From assembly GCA_944739405.2 (NCBI GenBank), contig OX123196.2, forward strand, positions 52,800,196 to 52,864,195: a stretch of 64,000 nt of DNA, in the 5' to 3' direction. Below are positions 9,600 through 20,929 of the stretch, one piece after another. The notes under the pieces were generated by a model that was not told the origin of the DNA, made no database searches, and was given only the letters and a program-made list of their open reading frames with translations. Each line of letters opens with the position of its first letter. Within the stretch, counting starts at the first letter, position 1. This DNA comes from Euclidia mi. Lineage: Eukaryota; Arthropoda; Insecta; Lepidoptera; Erebidae. A program made the position numbers and the translations under genes.

Positions 9600-10420
9600 T
9601 ATACAGTGTGTAACGAAAATGGAAACCCCATATTACACTACTAATCATTATGAACATTTTTTACTTCGGCACCATACCTTTTTTTTTGGTGTCGGGTTGA
9701 AAAATCCTCATGGAGTCCCTCCGTTCTGGGGGGGAAGGACGAAGGGGACTGTCAGACTCTTACTGACTAAAAACCAACCCGTGCTCCTCATGTACCCATG
9801 TGTCGGAGGGTAGGGTTTCACCGAAGCATTCCTCGCTACCCTCCGACGGGTATTGGCCCGCCAGATGGCCAGGCCGGCCCCGAACGAAACCCCCTTGGCG
9901 GCGGATGAAGGTGTTGGGCTCTGCCGCCAAAACACCCAGCGGCCGCAGAGGATAGGGAGGACGGCAACGCAACACCGCATCTCCTCTTCCTCTGCGGCCC
10001 CACCGCGACGCAACACTGGTGCGCCCCCATTTGGTCACGGGAGATAGGGCGCGCGGCAACGCAACACCGACACGCCTCACCTCCCGCGACCGCACCCGAC
10101 TACGAGGGACAGACAGAACTGTCCCCCGCACCCGCACCTTGGGACGCATCCTAAGCAGGCCTCACCCAAGCCCACGTGGAGCATCCCCTTTCGGGATTCC
10201 GCTTAGCTTCACCGTGGGTGTACCTCAAACCCACGGTTACTGAGCCCCCCCACCACGACAAGGTGGAGATCCCACGGAGGGGTCGGCACCATACCTGGGA
10301 AGTTACTGGTTTAGGAGATATTGAGGCTCAAAGTCACTACAGAATTTTTCAAATTAGGTATAAAATCGATGAATTTATCAATTTACCCTGCCAATGTGTT
10401 CTATAACCGTCCTATGCACC
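9600..10420 (-). mobile_element. 3' end of a Jockey-like LINE, split by a later insertion
   Basis: The segments 9600-9679 and 10283-10420, joined, are an inverted, diverged match to 46800-46950, the end of the LINE ORF and its 3' UTR. Shared blocks include CGGCACCATA, GATATTGAGGCTCAAAGT and TAAAATCGATG. The GC-rich retroposon at 9680-10282 landed inside it, so the LINE fragment is the older of the two. Confidence 0.8.
9680..10282 (-). mobile_element. GC-rich non-autonomous retroposon with 14-bp target duplication
   Basis: Exactly flanked by TCGGCACCATACCT at 9666-9679 and 10283-10296. The left end is a T-run (9678-9687), so the element lies on the minus strand with its poly(A) tail at left, as expected from target-primed reverse transcription. 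On that strand the 5' part has a hairpin (stem CCGTGGGT / ACCCACGG near 10210-10240) and the 3' part has the block TTTTTAGTCAGTAAGAGTC familiar from lepidopteran retroposon tails. A further 12-bp stem lies at about 9802-9847. Apparent ORFs here are GC-driven and have no recognisable domain. Confidence 0.8.
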
Positions 10421-11260
10421 CATGGATATGTAGGCATTTCGTGCATTGTACGCGTTCACTTTTAATTGCGGGTTAAAAATGTGTCAACTTAAAAAAAAGT
10501 TGGTTTCCCAGGCATTCTTTTTGCTTTGTATGACTTGGCATGATGTCCAAAACTAGAAGACTCAGGTTTGGTGATGGGTCTTGCGACATTCTGTATGTCT
10601 GTTGCTTTATGTTGACTTTCTGTAAAAGGATAGAGTACTTATCTAGTCAAGCCTGCCCATTCATGCTGAAATCAGCAAGGCTCTACTACCGATAAATATC
10701 ATCATTGTTACATTTCGACAAATAAATGCCCGAACCGGCATTTAAAAAATATTTTGTACTTTGGAAAGGATTACAACTTAAGCCGAGTAAAATAATAATT
10801 GAGTTTTCTAGTATACTTGTATGTACGTTATGTTGTATAAAGTGCAGATTTAAGTAATTTTCTTCTTCTTCTTTTTTTTGTGGCAATCTGCCGATATTTT
10901 CAGCAATTCATGCCAATGTCAAGTTATATATTTATACAAGTTATAAATAAAAATCTAAAATCTCGCCATTTTGTTCACGTTACATCTGGAAACTTCGTTT
11001 TTTATCAACAAGCCTAAGTAATTTTAGTTCAATATTTTTTTATATATCAACCGTGGTACGTCACTTAAGTCGACATATCTCCCAAATTAAAGATGTTAGT
11101 GCCCCCTTAGACGATAAAACTCTTAATGTATGTCATTTTATTTCAACTAATTTGAAACTTAACCGGAGAGCAATATCACGTAATCCTTTGTAATATAAAT
11201 GTTATTTATACAGAGCTTTTGTTAAACAATGTAGGATTGTTAATCGTCGACTAATCCCTA
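10421..11260. other. Unannotated AT-rich stretch
   Basis: No credible coding region. Contains a pyrimidine-rich tract at about 10861-10880 (CTTCTTCTTC then poly-T) that may mark an old retroposon tail. Nothing else recognised. Confidence 0.4.
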
Positions 11261-11278
11261 ATTATAAAGGTGGAATTA

Positions 11279-11751
11279 CATACATGCATAGACACACGCC
11301 TGTTTCCCGGAGGGGTAGGCAGAGACTACAGAACGCCATTTGCAACGATCCTGACATATCTCTCTTGCTTCATTCACTCCCATCAGATTCCTCATTCATG
11401 CTCTACTGTTCAGGGTACTTCTCACCTGTCCTGTTTATAGGATGTCTCCAATCTGGTCAGAGAACGTCCGCCTAGGTCTTCCCCTTCGTCTTGTCCCTTC
11501 CACACTTGCCTTATATATCTGCTTGGTCAGTCTTTCGTCATCCATCCTCTCCACGTGCTCAAACCATCTTAGCATACCTTTCTCGATGCTTGTCACTACA
11601 TCTTCTTTAACCACTCAACACTCTCTTATCACACAATTCTTTACTCTGTCAGTCAGAGAAACACCACACATACTTCTCAGTGCTCTCATTTCTACAGCAT
11701 TTATTCTACTTTCATGACTCTTCTGCCATACCCAACTATCACTACCCCTTA
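11279..11751 (-). mobile_element. 5'-truncated RTE-like LINE with 18-bp target duplication
   Basis: Flanked by an 18-bp direct repeat (ATTATAAAGGTGGAATTA at 11261-11278 and 11752-11769). Read on the minus strand it encodes the C-terminal end of a LINE ORF2: SRINAVEMRALRSMCGVS, LRWFEHVERMDDERL, GRPRRTFSDQIGD, then after a TAA the decayed tail ending near SAYPSGKQA. This C-terminus is typical of RTE-like elements common in Lepidoptera. The 5' truncation plus long target duplication is the usual outcome of target-primed reverse transcription. Related fragments lie at 12578-12640 and 57785-57945. Confidence 0.85.
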
Positions 11752-11769
11752 TTATAAAGGTGGAATTAA

Positions 11770-12577
11770 ATCCAAATATTAATATCAAAGTTTAAGGCTG
11801 TTAAGATAAACTATTTAAAGACTTAATCTAGACTTAAATTTATTGTTATACTCTGTTAAACGTTGAACGTTAATGCTAGCGCGTAAAGAATCGTTTTCAT
11901 TCAATACAGATTTTATGTGATCTATAAAATTGCCGTATCGTGCCAGTGTTTTTGTGTTCTTTGTTTTCATGTTACATATATGGCCGATACTAGGTTTATG
12001 TACTTGATAAAACGTATCTTTAACGATCTTAAATCTGTGCCAACATCAAACTACCAGTACGTTGGGTATTGGAAATTTGATTTGGTTATGTCTTAAAGTG
12101 CGTAAAAATTTTATAAATATACAATATTTTTGAACTTACTCTTTATGGACATAATTTCTTTATAGAGGCACTAGAGGATGTTTTTTTGGCCTGATAATAA
12201 AATCTGTCGCCTCAAACAGTGTAATCATTACTGCTAGACCAAATATTGTTTAAACAATAGGGAAGCCAAAACAGAGTGAGTGCAAAATCTGACATGGTTA
12301 ATTGTTTATACCAAAAACTTTATTTGCTTCTGCTTGGCTGAGTGTTTAATCAAAATTCTGATGGAGCTTAGGAAGAAGTCTCAGATATTCTTCAATCCTC
12401 ACGAGTTTATCATAAAAACTTAATCTCACGCCTGTGTAACATGACTGTGAGACACACAAGAATATGACGTTTGTTTCCATGCGAAGTGTAACAATAAATG
12501 TTCTGTTAGTTATACGTAGAACGCGTTTAGAGATAAACGTCAACCAGGATCACGTTCAGTCTACGTTTGGCTGCTAA
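11770..12577. other. Unannotated stretch
   Basis: AT-rich, no ORF with recognisable domains, no repeat partner seen in the window. Confidence 0.4.
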
Positions 12578-12640
12578 GAATTTACATGCATAGACTCACG
12601 CCTGTTTCCCCGAAGACCCCTTCGTCAGTCAGAGGCATGT
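12578..12640 (-). mobile_element. Short RTE-like LINE tail fragment
   Basis: TACATGCATAGACTCACGCC followed by TGTTTCCC repeats the left (3') end of the RTE-like LINE at 11279. Homology fades within about 60 bases. Confidence 0.6.
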
Positions 12641-12879
12641 TAACCCTTAACAACCCAGTATGCTTTAGTAACGTAAATGACCAGTAGCGTCTAATGGACA
12701 CGTTAAAAAAATAGATGGTATTTAAACGAAAATAAAAGTATTGTGAATAGAATTTCATCATAATCTTTTTAATTTTTTATTTGACTTGAACAATAACCTT
12801 ATAAGTACAACCATTAATAACAAAAAGATAGCAAAGTCTGATAAAAAATATTTACAGATATTAGAAATAATTTTTTTAC

Positions 12880-13960
12880 AGAGTGTTCTGCGCTCACGTT
12901 GCGGTTGCACTTGTCGCAACACTGTTTTGAGGCCCTAGATATTTTTGAAGGACATTATGTGACAGCGCTTCTTTCTTTTTACTGCAAGTTCAGATGACTA
13001 AGAAGATGATTCAGCTGATCCTACCACATCTTGTATAGCTGCTAGGTGATAACTTGTTTCGCCTTTTTTGCTTCGCATCCGTATGTGAGGACCTACTAAA
13101 TCCGTCATTATTTCTCGTAGAAAAAATTCTTTTTGTATTGTTTTTTTCGTTTTATTCCATATAGGGTGTAAATTTTGCCATATAATAAACGATGCGATAC
13201 CAACAACATCCATAATATTTTGAAAAAATGCAACTGGTCATCTGTTGGTTTTACGTCGAGTTGTATATTCATGCATGAACCATCTGATCAAGTGTATCAA
13301 CACCTCCTTTAGTAGAGTTGTAGTACTAATTTACTTCCGATTTATTCTTATTATTTACATCTATTTCATTTGTGTGATGGATCGTTGATAAGAAAATAAC
13401 AGCACGATTTTTCTTTGGCACATTATTATACAAGCCTTATTTTTATCATTGTACCCACTATTGATAGGCCATTTTGTGATAAGGATTTTGTTACTTCAAG
13501 ACTCGTAAAATAATTGTCAAAAGTGACATTTCTATTACTTCTAAGATTTGGTTCACAGAACTGATTGATAACATTGTACCAGAGACGAGTATCTGATTGT
13601 ACGCCAAATTTTCCGCCCTGTTATTGCCTGCCTTTCCAGGATATAGTATGCCAAAAAGAGGGTAGCTCGTTTTACTGTCACAGATCCACTAAATTTGCAT
13701 ACCATACTTATCAGGTTTGCTGGGTAGATATTGTTTGAAAGATACTCGACCTCTAAAAGGTATTAGTTGCACATCAATCGTGAGATTTTCCCCAGGCAAA
13801 TAAAAGTTCTTTAGATTTTAATTTACACACTCCCATAATTCTCTAATAGGTGCGAGTTTATCTCGTGATTTTCTTAGAGATCTAGTATTTTTATCATCAA
13901 ATCTCAAGAATCGAAGTAAGGAAGCGAATCGATTTTTTCCTATTGAAGCACAAAATATAG
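12880..13960 (-). pseudogene. Decayed piggyBac-family transposase
   Basis: Minus-strand translation across several frames gives, in order: [36 protein letters not shown] then QYLPSKPDKYGMQI, WICDSKTSYPLFGILYPGK, NSTKGGVDTLDQMV, and then an open 71-codon segment with NIMDVVGIASFIIWQNLHP. A remnant of the C-terminal cysteine region (KKRCHIMSF) follows. These are the conserved DDE-type core blocks of piggyBac transposases (PGBD). Stops (for example a TAG after KYGMQI) and frameshifts break the frame repeatedly, so it is long dead. No TTAA-flanked termini were located. Confidence 0.85.
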
Positions 13961-15035
13961 GAAACACTCCAACTGTTTAACGCGTAACAGGGGTTTATTA
14001 AAATTCATTCTGTACATGAGGTTTTTTTTCTGTAATCCGTCAGAACCCTAACTGAACTGAACAAGCCCCTTTCACACTTGTGCTAATGTACGCCGAATAA
14101 ATAATGTCGAACCTTGGACGTCTGGTACACAGCCAGTGAAGCGTTTGTACCGGTGATAGTGGGAAGCGGATTATGAATATGTCGGAGATACGCCAGGGTT
14201 ATGGTGTCCAGACTCCATAGTAAAAACACTCACGTAATATTATTTGGTTTATTATCAGTTGATTTCTAGCACAGAATTGAAATAAAATGTGACCTACAGT
14301 CCTTTTTATACACTAACCGTCATTACATTACATTATTAATGTTTTAACAACTGCCACTTCCTTTACAATATATAATTGAAATTACTATACAAAATAGTTC
14401 AAAAATCAACATTAATATTGTAATGAATTTTGCACAACACCAAATGATTTATTTTACACGAATAAGAAATTTATTTTATTAACCAAACACTGATTTACAA
14501 CATTGTCAACAGATGGCGCTATCAACAGGATGCAAATACAAACGCATGTTATTTATTACCGTAAAAATAAGTGTCAGAATAGTGTTATTTAATACTAATT
14601 GATTTTACTTTGAAAGTTTCTGGAGTTATCTTAATAACTATGCGATAAATTAAATACCCAATCTTTATAAAACAGTTAAGCAGCCAATACAGTGTCTAAT
14701 ATTGTAAAGTAGTGAAGTTCTCAGTTCTGTGTTCACAAATAATTATTTAAATATCAATCTTAAATATTATAAACATTTTCGTAACAATATAATCATATAT
14801 TAATTTGCGCCCATAAATACAACATGGAACAATCATTTAATTGAATAAAGCTGTAGCGTTACCTACATATAACCAGAGCCATCTATCGAACGATATCAAA
14901 GTCACAAATACTCGCGACATCTATGGGATATCGACAGCAATGTGAAGACACCATTGATGATCATTAGTTGCTCTGTATATATAAGCGCACGCGATTACTA
15001 TAATAATATAACTATAAAGGGTTATTAGTAAAACA
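13961..15035. other. Unannotated AT-rich stretch, possibly an old LTR
   Basis: No coding region. On the minus strand a TATATATA-like box (near 14977-14984), GCCATCT-type motifs and polyadenylation-like AATAAA signals recall an insect LTR, but no paired copy or TG...CA termini could be fixed. Nothing firmer can be said. Confidence 0.25.
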
Positions 15036-15039
15036 CCGT

Positions 15040-15410
15040 TGACTTCTCAGGACTATGTTACTTACATCATAATCAACAACTTTTGTTCTATGACTTTTAA
15101 AAATTCATCATATTTTAGTTCATCAGATTTACATTTTTCATACAAAAATAAAAATATTTAAATTGAGCGCTCTAAATGTTGCGAAGTCTACGCGGTAGAA
15201 CAATAGCGAGAAAGAATAGAATATATGGGCGGTGGGCAGCGGGGTCGCGCAGGCATAGGTAGGTATAGCAAAATACACGAGTTGAAATGTGTAAGATAGG
15301 ACAACGAAATCTTGAAGGTTTGTTTTTGGTAAATGTACTATATTTTGTAAAAAATCATAGAACAAAAGTTGTTGATTATGATGTTAGTAACGTAGTCCTG
15401 AGAGGTTAAA
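15040..15410. repeat. ~60-bp inverted repeat with 245-bp spacer
   Basis: 15041-15103 and 15348-15408 are inverted copies sharing CATCATAATCAACAACTTTTGTTCTATGA with few mismatches. A small MITE or fold-back element is the simplest reading. The spacer holds no gene. Confidence 0.75.
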
Positions 15411-15415
15411 TTATT

Positions 15416-15665
15416 GCTTGCCCTTTTTCTTGGAGAGTACGTTAAGCAGACGTTCCAGACTGTCATGAAGTTTTTAGACATTTATTATGGGAAGACAGTT
15501 ACGCTTTGAATATATTGTTCGGGTCATGGAAAATTGCAGGCTATTAGTCGTTTTGTTGAAAAGTTAATGTTCTACCAAACTTAGTTAGACTAGAAAGGCA
15601 AAAGTGTTGGATGCAAAATAACTTGGATAGCGCTAGGACGATGATTATGACTTCTGAATAAGCCA
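15416..15665 (+). mobile_element. Degenerate SINE
   Basis: ATTGCTTGCCC...GAGAGTACGT at the start, TCATGG in the middle, and GATAGCGCTAGGACGATGATTATGA at the end line up in order with the SINE part at 21235-21485. Heavily diverged. Confidence 0.5.
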
Positions 15666-16159
15666 TTAAGGATGTAGAGTAGATTCACACCTATCCCTAG
15701 ATAGGTGTACGTTTACATAGATGTTAGCGAGTATACTTATATTTATGTACACTAGTGTTGGTCACGAGACCAGTCATCTTGCGTCAAAAAGATGGGGTAA
15801 TTAAAAGACAGTTCATTTTTAATTATGAATAATTATGCAACATTGCATGTGTACAAATCGATTAATTTTAGTTAAATGTAAAAACTGAATATTACCTATA
15901 CTATGTAAATTATTAAGTATAAAGCAAACACTACTGTTATTTTTTTATCCAACCAATTTGTTCTTTATCTGACACATGCACTAAGAATGTTCTCTATTTC
16001 TCGTAGAATTTTGCGAGCATTGTAAGACTGAACTAAATTGCAGTTTAAGAATAGTTTTATATTTTAAAAGCTTTTTTGAAATCAGTGTTCATCCTTTCGC
16101 ATTCCTCTGTTGGATCTGTGTCTTCTTAATTTATCTTATCTTTATTTTGTTTACTAACT
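15666..16159. other. Unannotated stretch
   Basis: AT-rich. No gene or repeat recognised. Confidence 0.4.
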
Positions 16160-16322
16160 ACACTACGGTAGGCAGACGTGTTGGTATAGTGCTTGATGTC
16201 GAGTTTCTGTTTCTACGCAAAGTACTACTTGATTCATTTATTTTCCTAAGTCTCCTTTTAGGACAGCCGTGGAATGACATAAGGTAGTGACTCTTTGTAT
16301 ACTTAGTTCATCACCAAACGCA
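16160..16322 (-). mobile_element. Degenerate SINE, same family as 57970-58199
   Basis: GTTGGTATAG...GGACAGCCGTGGAATGACATAAGG...TCATCACCAAACGCAC follows the order of blocks in the SINE at 58060-58199. It is strongly decayed and lacks a clear target duplication. Confidence 0.5.
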
Positions 16323-17149
16323 CTGTATTTTTGATTGCGTATTTTTAAATAAGTACATCATAAAATCATTTATCACTGTTTAATTTAAGACCAAAGTAAC
16401 GTATTGACAATTCAAGTATTAACTGTCTCTCTAAAACATTGTAAGACTGTCTAAATCAGATATAAATAGCGAGCCCAGCAAATATATTCTAGTAGTTAGT
16501 TACATACATCTCAGTGCAGAATTTATCTTCAAAATTAGCATTTGTAATTCCCTCGTGAATCGGCGCTGATAAAGCTTCATTGGTGATATTTGCTGAATTG
16601 GTAGATTTTCTTGAACAATTTAGTTTATATACTATATGTATGCGAATGAATCCTAGAAACGTAACCTGGATTTCAGAGTCCTGATTTTGATACGAAGAGA
16701 GTTGCTATAGAATTCTTTAATGATAATCTTTAGAACAGCATGGTCTGTTCTACAGATACTTAAATATATATTATTTTTATTAATGATAGGCTAGCTTTTG
16801 ACCGTGATCACCTTTACCTAGAAGTTACGTATCTATTCAACCGCGACACGGAGACACCCAGATTGTACGCATTAGGTAATATTCAGTTTGCAGTACACAT
16901 AATGAGACAGAAAGCCAAGCGCTTCGTACTTACTATGGACTGGAATATCCAGAGTAGACAACAATGGACGCAGTCCATGTTTCTGGAACTTGGAAACTAA
17001 ACTATCATGTTTCAGGTCAGCAGACAGGTCAAATGCAAATCAGAATCTCCTAGACACCTAACTGTTTCTAGGAGCTCGGCTTACGCTTTGAGGGATAAGA
17101 AGCTTTGAGTTCAATTATCACGCCGTAAGTGGCTCAACATCGCTCTATG
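16323..17149. other. Unannotated stretch
   Basis: No ORF over about 60 codons with any recognisable domain and no repeat partner seen. Confidence 0.4.
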
Positions 17150-17163
17150 TGGAGTATAACCTT

Positions 17164-17520
17164 AGGATAGGGAGGACGGAAACGCAGAGGAAGAGGAGAT
17201 GCGGTGGCATCTCCTCTTCCTCTGCGGCCCCATCGCGACGCAACGATGGTGCTCCCCCATTTGGTCGCGGGAGATAGGGCGCGCGGCAACGCAACACCGA
17301 CACGCCTCTCCTCCCGCGACCGCACCCGACTGCGAGGGACAGACAGAACTGTCCCCCGAACCCGCACCTTGGGGCGCATCCTACGTAGGCCATCCACACA
17401 AGCCCACGTGGAGCGACCCCTCCAGGGATCCCGCTTAGCTTCACCGTGGTTGTACCTGAAACCACGGTTACTGAGCCCTCCTCCCCACTACGACAAGGTG
17501 GAGATCCATACCCCCCGGTA
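17164..17520 (-). mobile_element. Second GC-rich retroposon copy with fold-back end
   Basis: Flanked by TGGAGTATAACCTT at 17150-17163 and 17521-17534. Its right part matches the element at 9680-10282 in the same orientation, including the hairpin near 17445-17475. That stem is CCGTGGTT / AACCACGG here, against CCGTGGGT / ACCCACGG in the other copy. The left end differs: the AGTCAGTAAGAGTC tail and poly(A) are missing, and a 19-bp perfect inverted repeat (about 17183-17224, arm core AGAGGAAGAGGAGATGC around GGTG) sits just inside the break. Confidence 0.8.
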
Positions 17521-17534
17521 TGGAGTATAACCTT

Positions 17535-17936
17535 GAGGGAGGCTTATGTCCAGAAGTGAATCCAGGCTGAAATGATGAAGTGGCCATAACTTAAAACATT
17601 AATTTAAAAATCACAAAAAACCTATATTCCCACGTAACGACAATCGTCACATTTATAAAGAAGTTTACTATATTGTCACCAATAAATCACAAAGTATGAT
17701 AAGCCTTTATATTGAAGAATTATTTTGAAGCGTGTACGATAAAGAATTTGTCTCGATTGTGATTGTCGAGCGGTTTACGAAACACTATATGACTGTGATA
17801 ATGTAGATACCAACGTAAGAAGTAAAATGTGTTTTTTTAACCTAACCATAATAATATATTTATTGTAACTAAACGGCCTGTCCTTAGGCAGAATTAAGAC
17901 TTACCAGCATAAAACATGCATTTTATAAGCATAATT
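17535..17936. other. Unannotated stretch
   Basis: AT-rich, no gene or repeat recognised. Confidence 0.4.
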
Positions 17937-18112
17937 AATGACGACCCGGTGGCATAGTGGAAATGAAAACGATTGCCACGCCAATAGTCGCGGGTTCGAT
18001 TTCTCTAGCCTCTAGACTGCTCAAGTCTAACATTTGTGTGCATAAACATCGATGTTTGCTTGGTCTGGGTGTTTCGATGTATAATATATACCTACATATG
18101 TATTTACAAAAA
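17937..18112 (+). mobile_element. tRNA-derived SINE
   Basis: The head has an A-box-like GTGGCATAGTGG and a B box GCGGGTTCGATTTC. The body continues AACATTTGTGTGCATAAACAT...GGTCTGGGTGTTTCGATGTATA. The same body occurs inverted at 30420-30590. The tRNA-like head is too diverged to fold as a functional tRNA, so this is a SINE with an internal RNA polymerase III promoter. Confidence 0.8.
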
Positions 18113-18296
18113 AAACCGGTCAAGTGCGAGTCGGACTCGCGCACCGAGGGTTCCGTAATAACCTGTAGGTATATAAGTAAAAGTTTACCAGTCATAGTTA
18201 TGGTATTTTTATTGCCAAATGAAATCCATAACATTACAGTATGGAAAGCTGGAGGAGCATAAATTAAATAAAAAGGGGTCTTTGTCGTTTGTAATC

Positions 18297-18541
18297 AGTC
18301 ATCCTTTATTTTATATTAACATATATCGCTTATCTTAATATATAAAATCCTTGCGTTACTGACTGACTGACAGACACAATACAGCCTAAACTATTGGGCG
18401 CAGGAAGCTGAAATTTGGCATGTATGTTCCTTGGGGATCGTAGGGGTGCACTAAGAAGGGATTTCCCGAAATTCCCACGGGATCGGCCAAAACAGGTAAA
18501 TTAAAAAAAAATGCAGGCGTAGCTGCTGGCGTCCTCTAGTT
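18297..18541 (+). mobile_element. Helitron-like non-autonomous fragment
   Basis: ATATATAAAATCCTTGCGTTACTGACTG...ACAGCCTAAACTATTGGGC...AAATTTGGCATGTATG...GCGTCCTCTAGTTTTAT has the block order of a common lepidopteran repeat usually classed as a non-autonomous Helitron (Lep1-like). The 3' CTAGT end fits. Classification is from memory. Confidence 0.45.
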
Positions 18542-18745
18542 TTATAATATAATTTAAATACCTATACCAGACTTGCAGCAGCCTTGCAGCAGCCTTGCAA
18601 AAGTCTGCTGATGAATGATGGTAAGATATTTTATCAAAGTTATTGATTTACAAAGTTTTTAGTGACTATTAGAAATCTGTTACAAAAATACTTATAGAGT
18701 ACAGAATAATTAGCAAAAAGATTTGAAGACTATGTAATTATTTGC

Positions 18746-18836
18746 AATCTCAATCAGCCTATCGCAGTCCACTGCTGGACATAGGCCTCTCGCACCACAG
18801 CACACGGTCCTCAGCCTTCCGCATCCTTTATCTGGG
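18746..18836 (-). mobile_element. SINE/LINE tail fragment
   Basis: AATCAGCCTATCGCAGTCCACTGCTGGACATAGGCCTC is the familiar inverted end of a lepidopteran retroposon. Related wording occurs at 57975-58015. Confidence 0.65.
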
Positions 18837-20020
18837 CTATAAGACGTTGCTTCGTACCAAATTTCAAGATTATGAGTTCACGGGAAGTACCTTGTAGGCT
18901 TTGATTCCCTTGCGAGTAGTCGCGAGTTTGAAAATATGATTATATTGCTCTTTCTTTTGATTGCGTTGACATAGAAGTTTGATTTTTTTACAGCCTAACG
19001 TTGTTATATAATTGAGTATTTGATATGAATTTCAATTTAATACCTCCACGCGTTCAAGAGAAAAGGGTAGTAACTTTAAATTTATAAAAATATTTTTCTT
19101 ATATGATGTAACTAAAAATTAATGGTTTTCGCAATTTTTCCTTTAAATGTGCTATAAGGCGTTGCTTCGTACCAAATTTCAAGATTCTGAGCTCACGGAA
19201 AGTACCCTGTAGGTTTTGATTCACTTGCGAGTAGGCGCGAGTTTGAAAATATGCTTATATTGCTCTTTCTTTTGATTGCGTTGACATAGAAGCTTGATTT
19301 TGTTGCAGCTTAACGGTGTTATATACCTGACTATTTGATATAGATTTCAATTTAATACCTCCACGCGTTCAAGAGAAAGGGGTAGTAACTTTAAATTTAT
19401 TAAAAATATTTTTTTATATGCTGTAACTAAAAATTTACGGTTTTCGCAATTTTTCCTTCATATGTGATATAAGACGTTACTTCGTACCAAATTTCAAGAT
19501 TCTGAGTTCACCGGAAGTACCCTGTAGGTTTTGATTCACGTGCGAGTAGGCGCGAGTTTGAAAATATGCTTATATTGCTCTTTCTTTTGATTGCGTTGAC
19601 ATAGAAGCTTGATTTTGTTGCAGCCTTACGGTGTTATATACTTGAGTATTTGATATGAATTTCAATTTAATACCTCCACGCGTTCAAGAGAAATGGGTAG
19701 TAATTTTAAATTTATTAAAAATATTTTTTTATATGCTGTAACAAAAAATTTACGGTTTTCGAAATTTTTCCTTTATAAGTGATATAAGACGTTGCTTCGT
19801 ACTAAATTTCAAGATTCTGAGTTCACGGGAAGTACCCTGTAGGTTTTGATTCCAATGCGAGTTAGAAAATATGCTACAATTTACAGCATATACAGCTGTA
19901 TCTTTTGATTGCGTTGGATTAGAAGTTTGATTTTTTTACATCTCTATGGAACCGTAGATTGGAGTATTTAGTATAAATTTCAGTTTGATACCTTCACGCA
20001 TTCCTGAGAAAAAGGGTCTT
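18837..20020 (+). repeat. 315-bp tandem repeat, about 3.8 units
   Basis: Units start at 18837, 19152, 19467 and 19782, each at TATAAG[AG]CGTT[GA]CTTCGTAC. The spacing is exactly 315 bp three times, and the last unit decays into the element end. Each unit carries TTTCAAGATT, CACGGGAAGTACC, TTGATTGCGTTGACATAGAAG and AATTTAATACCTCCACGCG. Units two and three are the most alike, as expected from unequal exchange or slippage. Confidence 0.93.
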
Positions 20021-20106
20021 GACAGACGGACGGACAACAAAGTGATCCTATAAGGGTTCCGTTTTTTCCTTTCGAGGTACGGAACCCTAAAAAGTATAAA
20101 TGTACG

Positions 20107-20470
20107 TTTATACATTGTCTAGAACCCAAAGTACAAGCTAATGCTTAGTTTGGGCCTAGATGGTGTTGTGTGATTGTGGTAGAAAAAAAAATATATAGAC
20201 CTCTACTCCACCGCTTCATAGAGCTTAAGCAACTGCAACCTTCATTTGGTATCTATAACACGTACTATAAAATGAAAACCTATGTTTCCTCTCTATGTGA
20301 ACGTGATAAATTCAAGAAATAGTGAACGGATTTTTGTTCGGGTTTCACCAATAGATAGTGTTTGATGACGACGGTTTAGGTGTGTTATTCATGCGAGCTA
20401 GTAATACATATGTAACTTCGAAAGGGCAGTGGTGCGCGCCGTGAGTTCGAACCCGATATCCTCTGCAGTC
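20107..20470 (-). mobile_element. SINE fragments
   Basis: 20107-20180 has the tail-like block AATGCTTAGTTTGGGCCTAGATGG. 20400-20465 read on the minus strand is the tRNA-like head of the SINE found whole at 21878-22183 (TGCAGAGGATATCGGGTTCGAAC, GGCGCGCACC). The pieces look separate and old. Confidence 0.5.
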
Positions 20471-20929
20471 TATTGGTGATTTCTTATTAACAGAAGGATT
20501 GTAAATAATCAACTGCATTTGTTGTCTCTATAAACCTACTTCCAAAACTCTCCCTCTCTCTCATACATCATTCCACAGTCAATATTGACCGTATTGCCAC
20601 GTAATATGTTTACTGAGATCGTATGTATGTATAAGGTGAGCCTCCGTGATATCTCAGTAATCCTAACGGCTTGATTATTTTTCGGAAGGTTGTGACCCAT
20701 ATACGTTGGGTAAACAATTACACCTATAATCGACTGATTCTCTACGAATGAGACATGGGGAGACCTTAATATTTGTCGGGTAAATAAAGCCGTTGGAATT
20801 AAACGGGATTTGAGTGTGTATTGACGGAAGGAGTCTTTGTTGGTTCTAAGTATGTATAAACTAGATGAAAGTTTCAGACATGCAGATTTCCTCACGATGT
20901 TTTCTTTTACCGTTGAGCTATTTAATTTT

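Larger units (their letters stand above)
18113..20096 (+). mobile_element. Dispersed repeat bounded by AGGGTTCCGTA / TACGGAACCCT, with nested inserts
   Basis: Starts AAACCGGTCAAGTGCGAGTC near 18113 and carries GAGGGTTCCGTA. It ends AAGGGTTCCGTTTTTTCC...GGTACGGAACCCTAAAAA near 20090, after a GACAGACGGACGGACAAC block. I recognise these ends from a very abundant lepidopteran repeat. Between them lie a nested Helitron-like piece (18297-18541), a SINE scrap (18746-18836) and a 315-bp tandem array (18837-20020). No protein is encoded. Confidence 0.65.

Noticed and set aside
9708..10149. Long minus-strand ORFs in the GC-rich retroposon
   Set aside because: Overlapping frames on both strands, no domain, and they lie wholly inside a non-autonomous element.
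15138..15365. 75-codon minus-strand ORF
   Set aside because: Lies in the spacer of an inverted repeat, hydrophobic low-complexity translation, no similarity recognised.
18837..20020. CRISPR-like array
   Set aside because: Units are 315 bp with no spacers, in a eukaryotic repeat.
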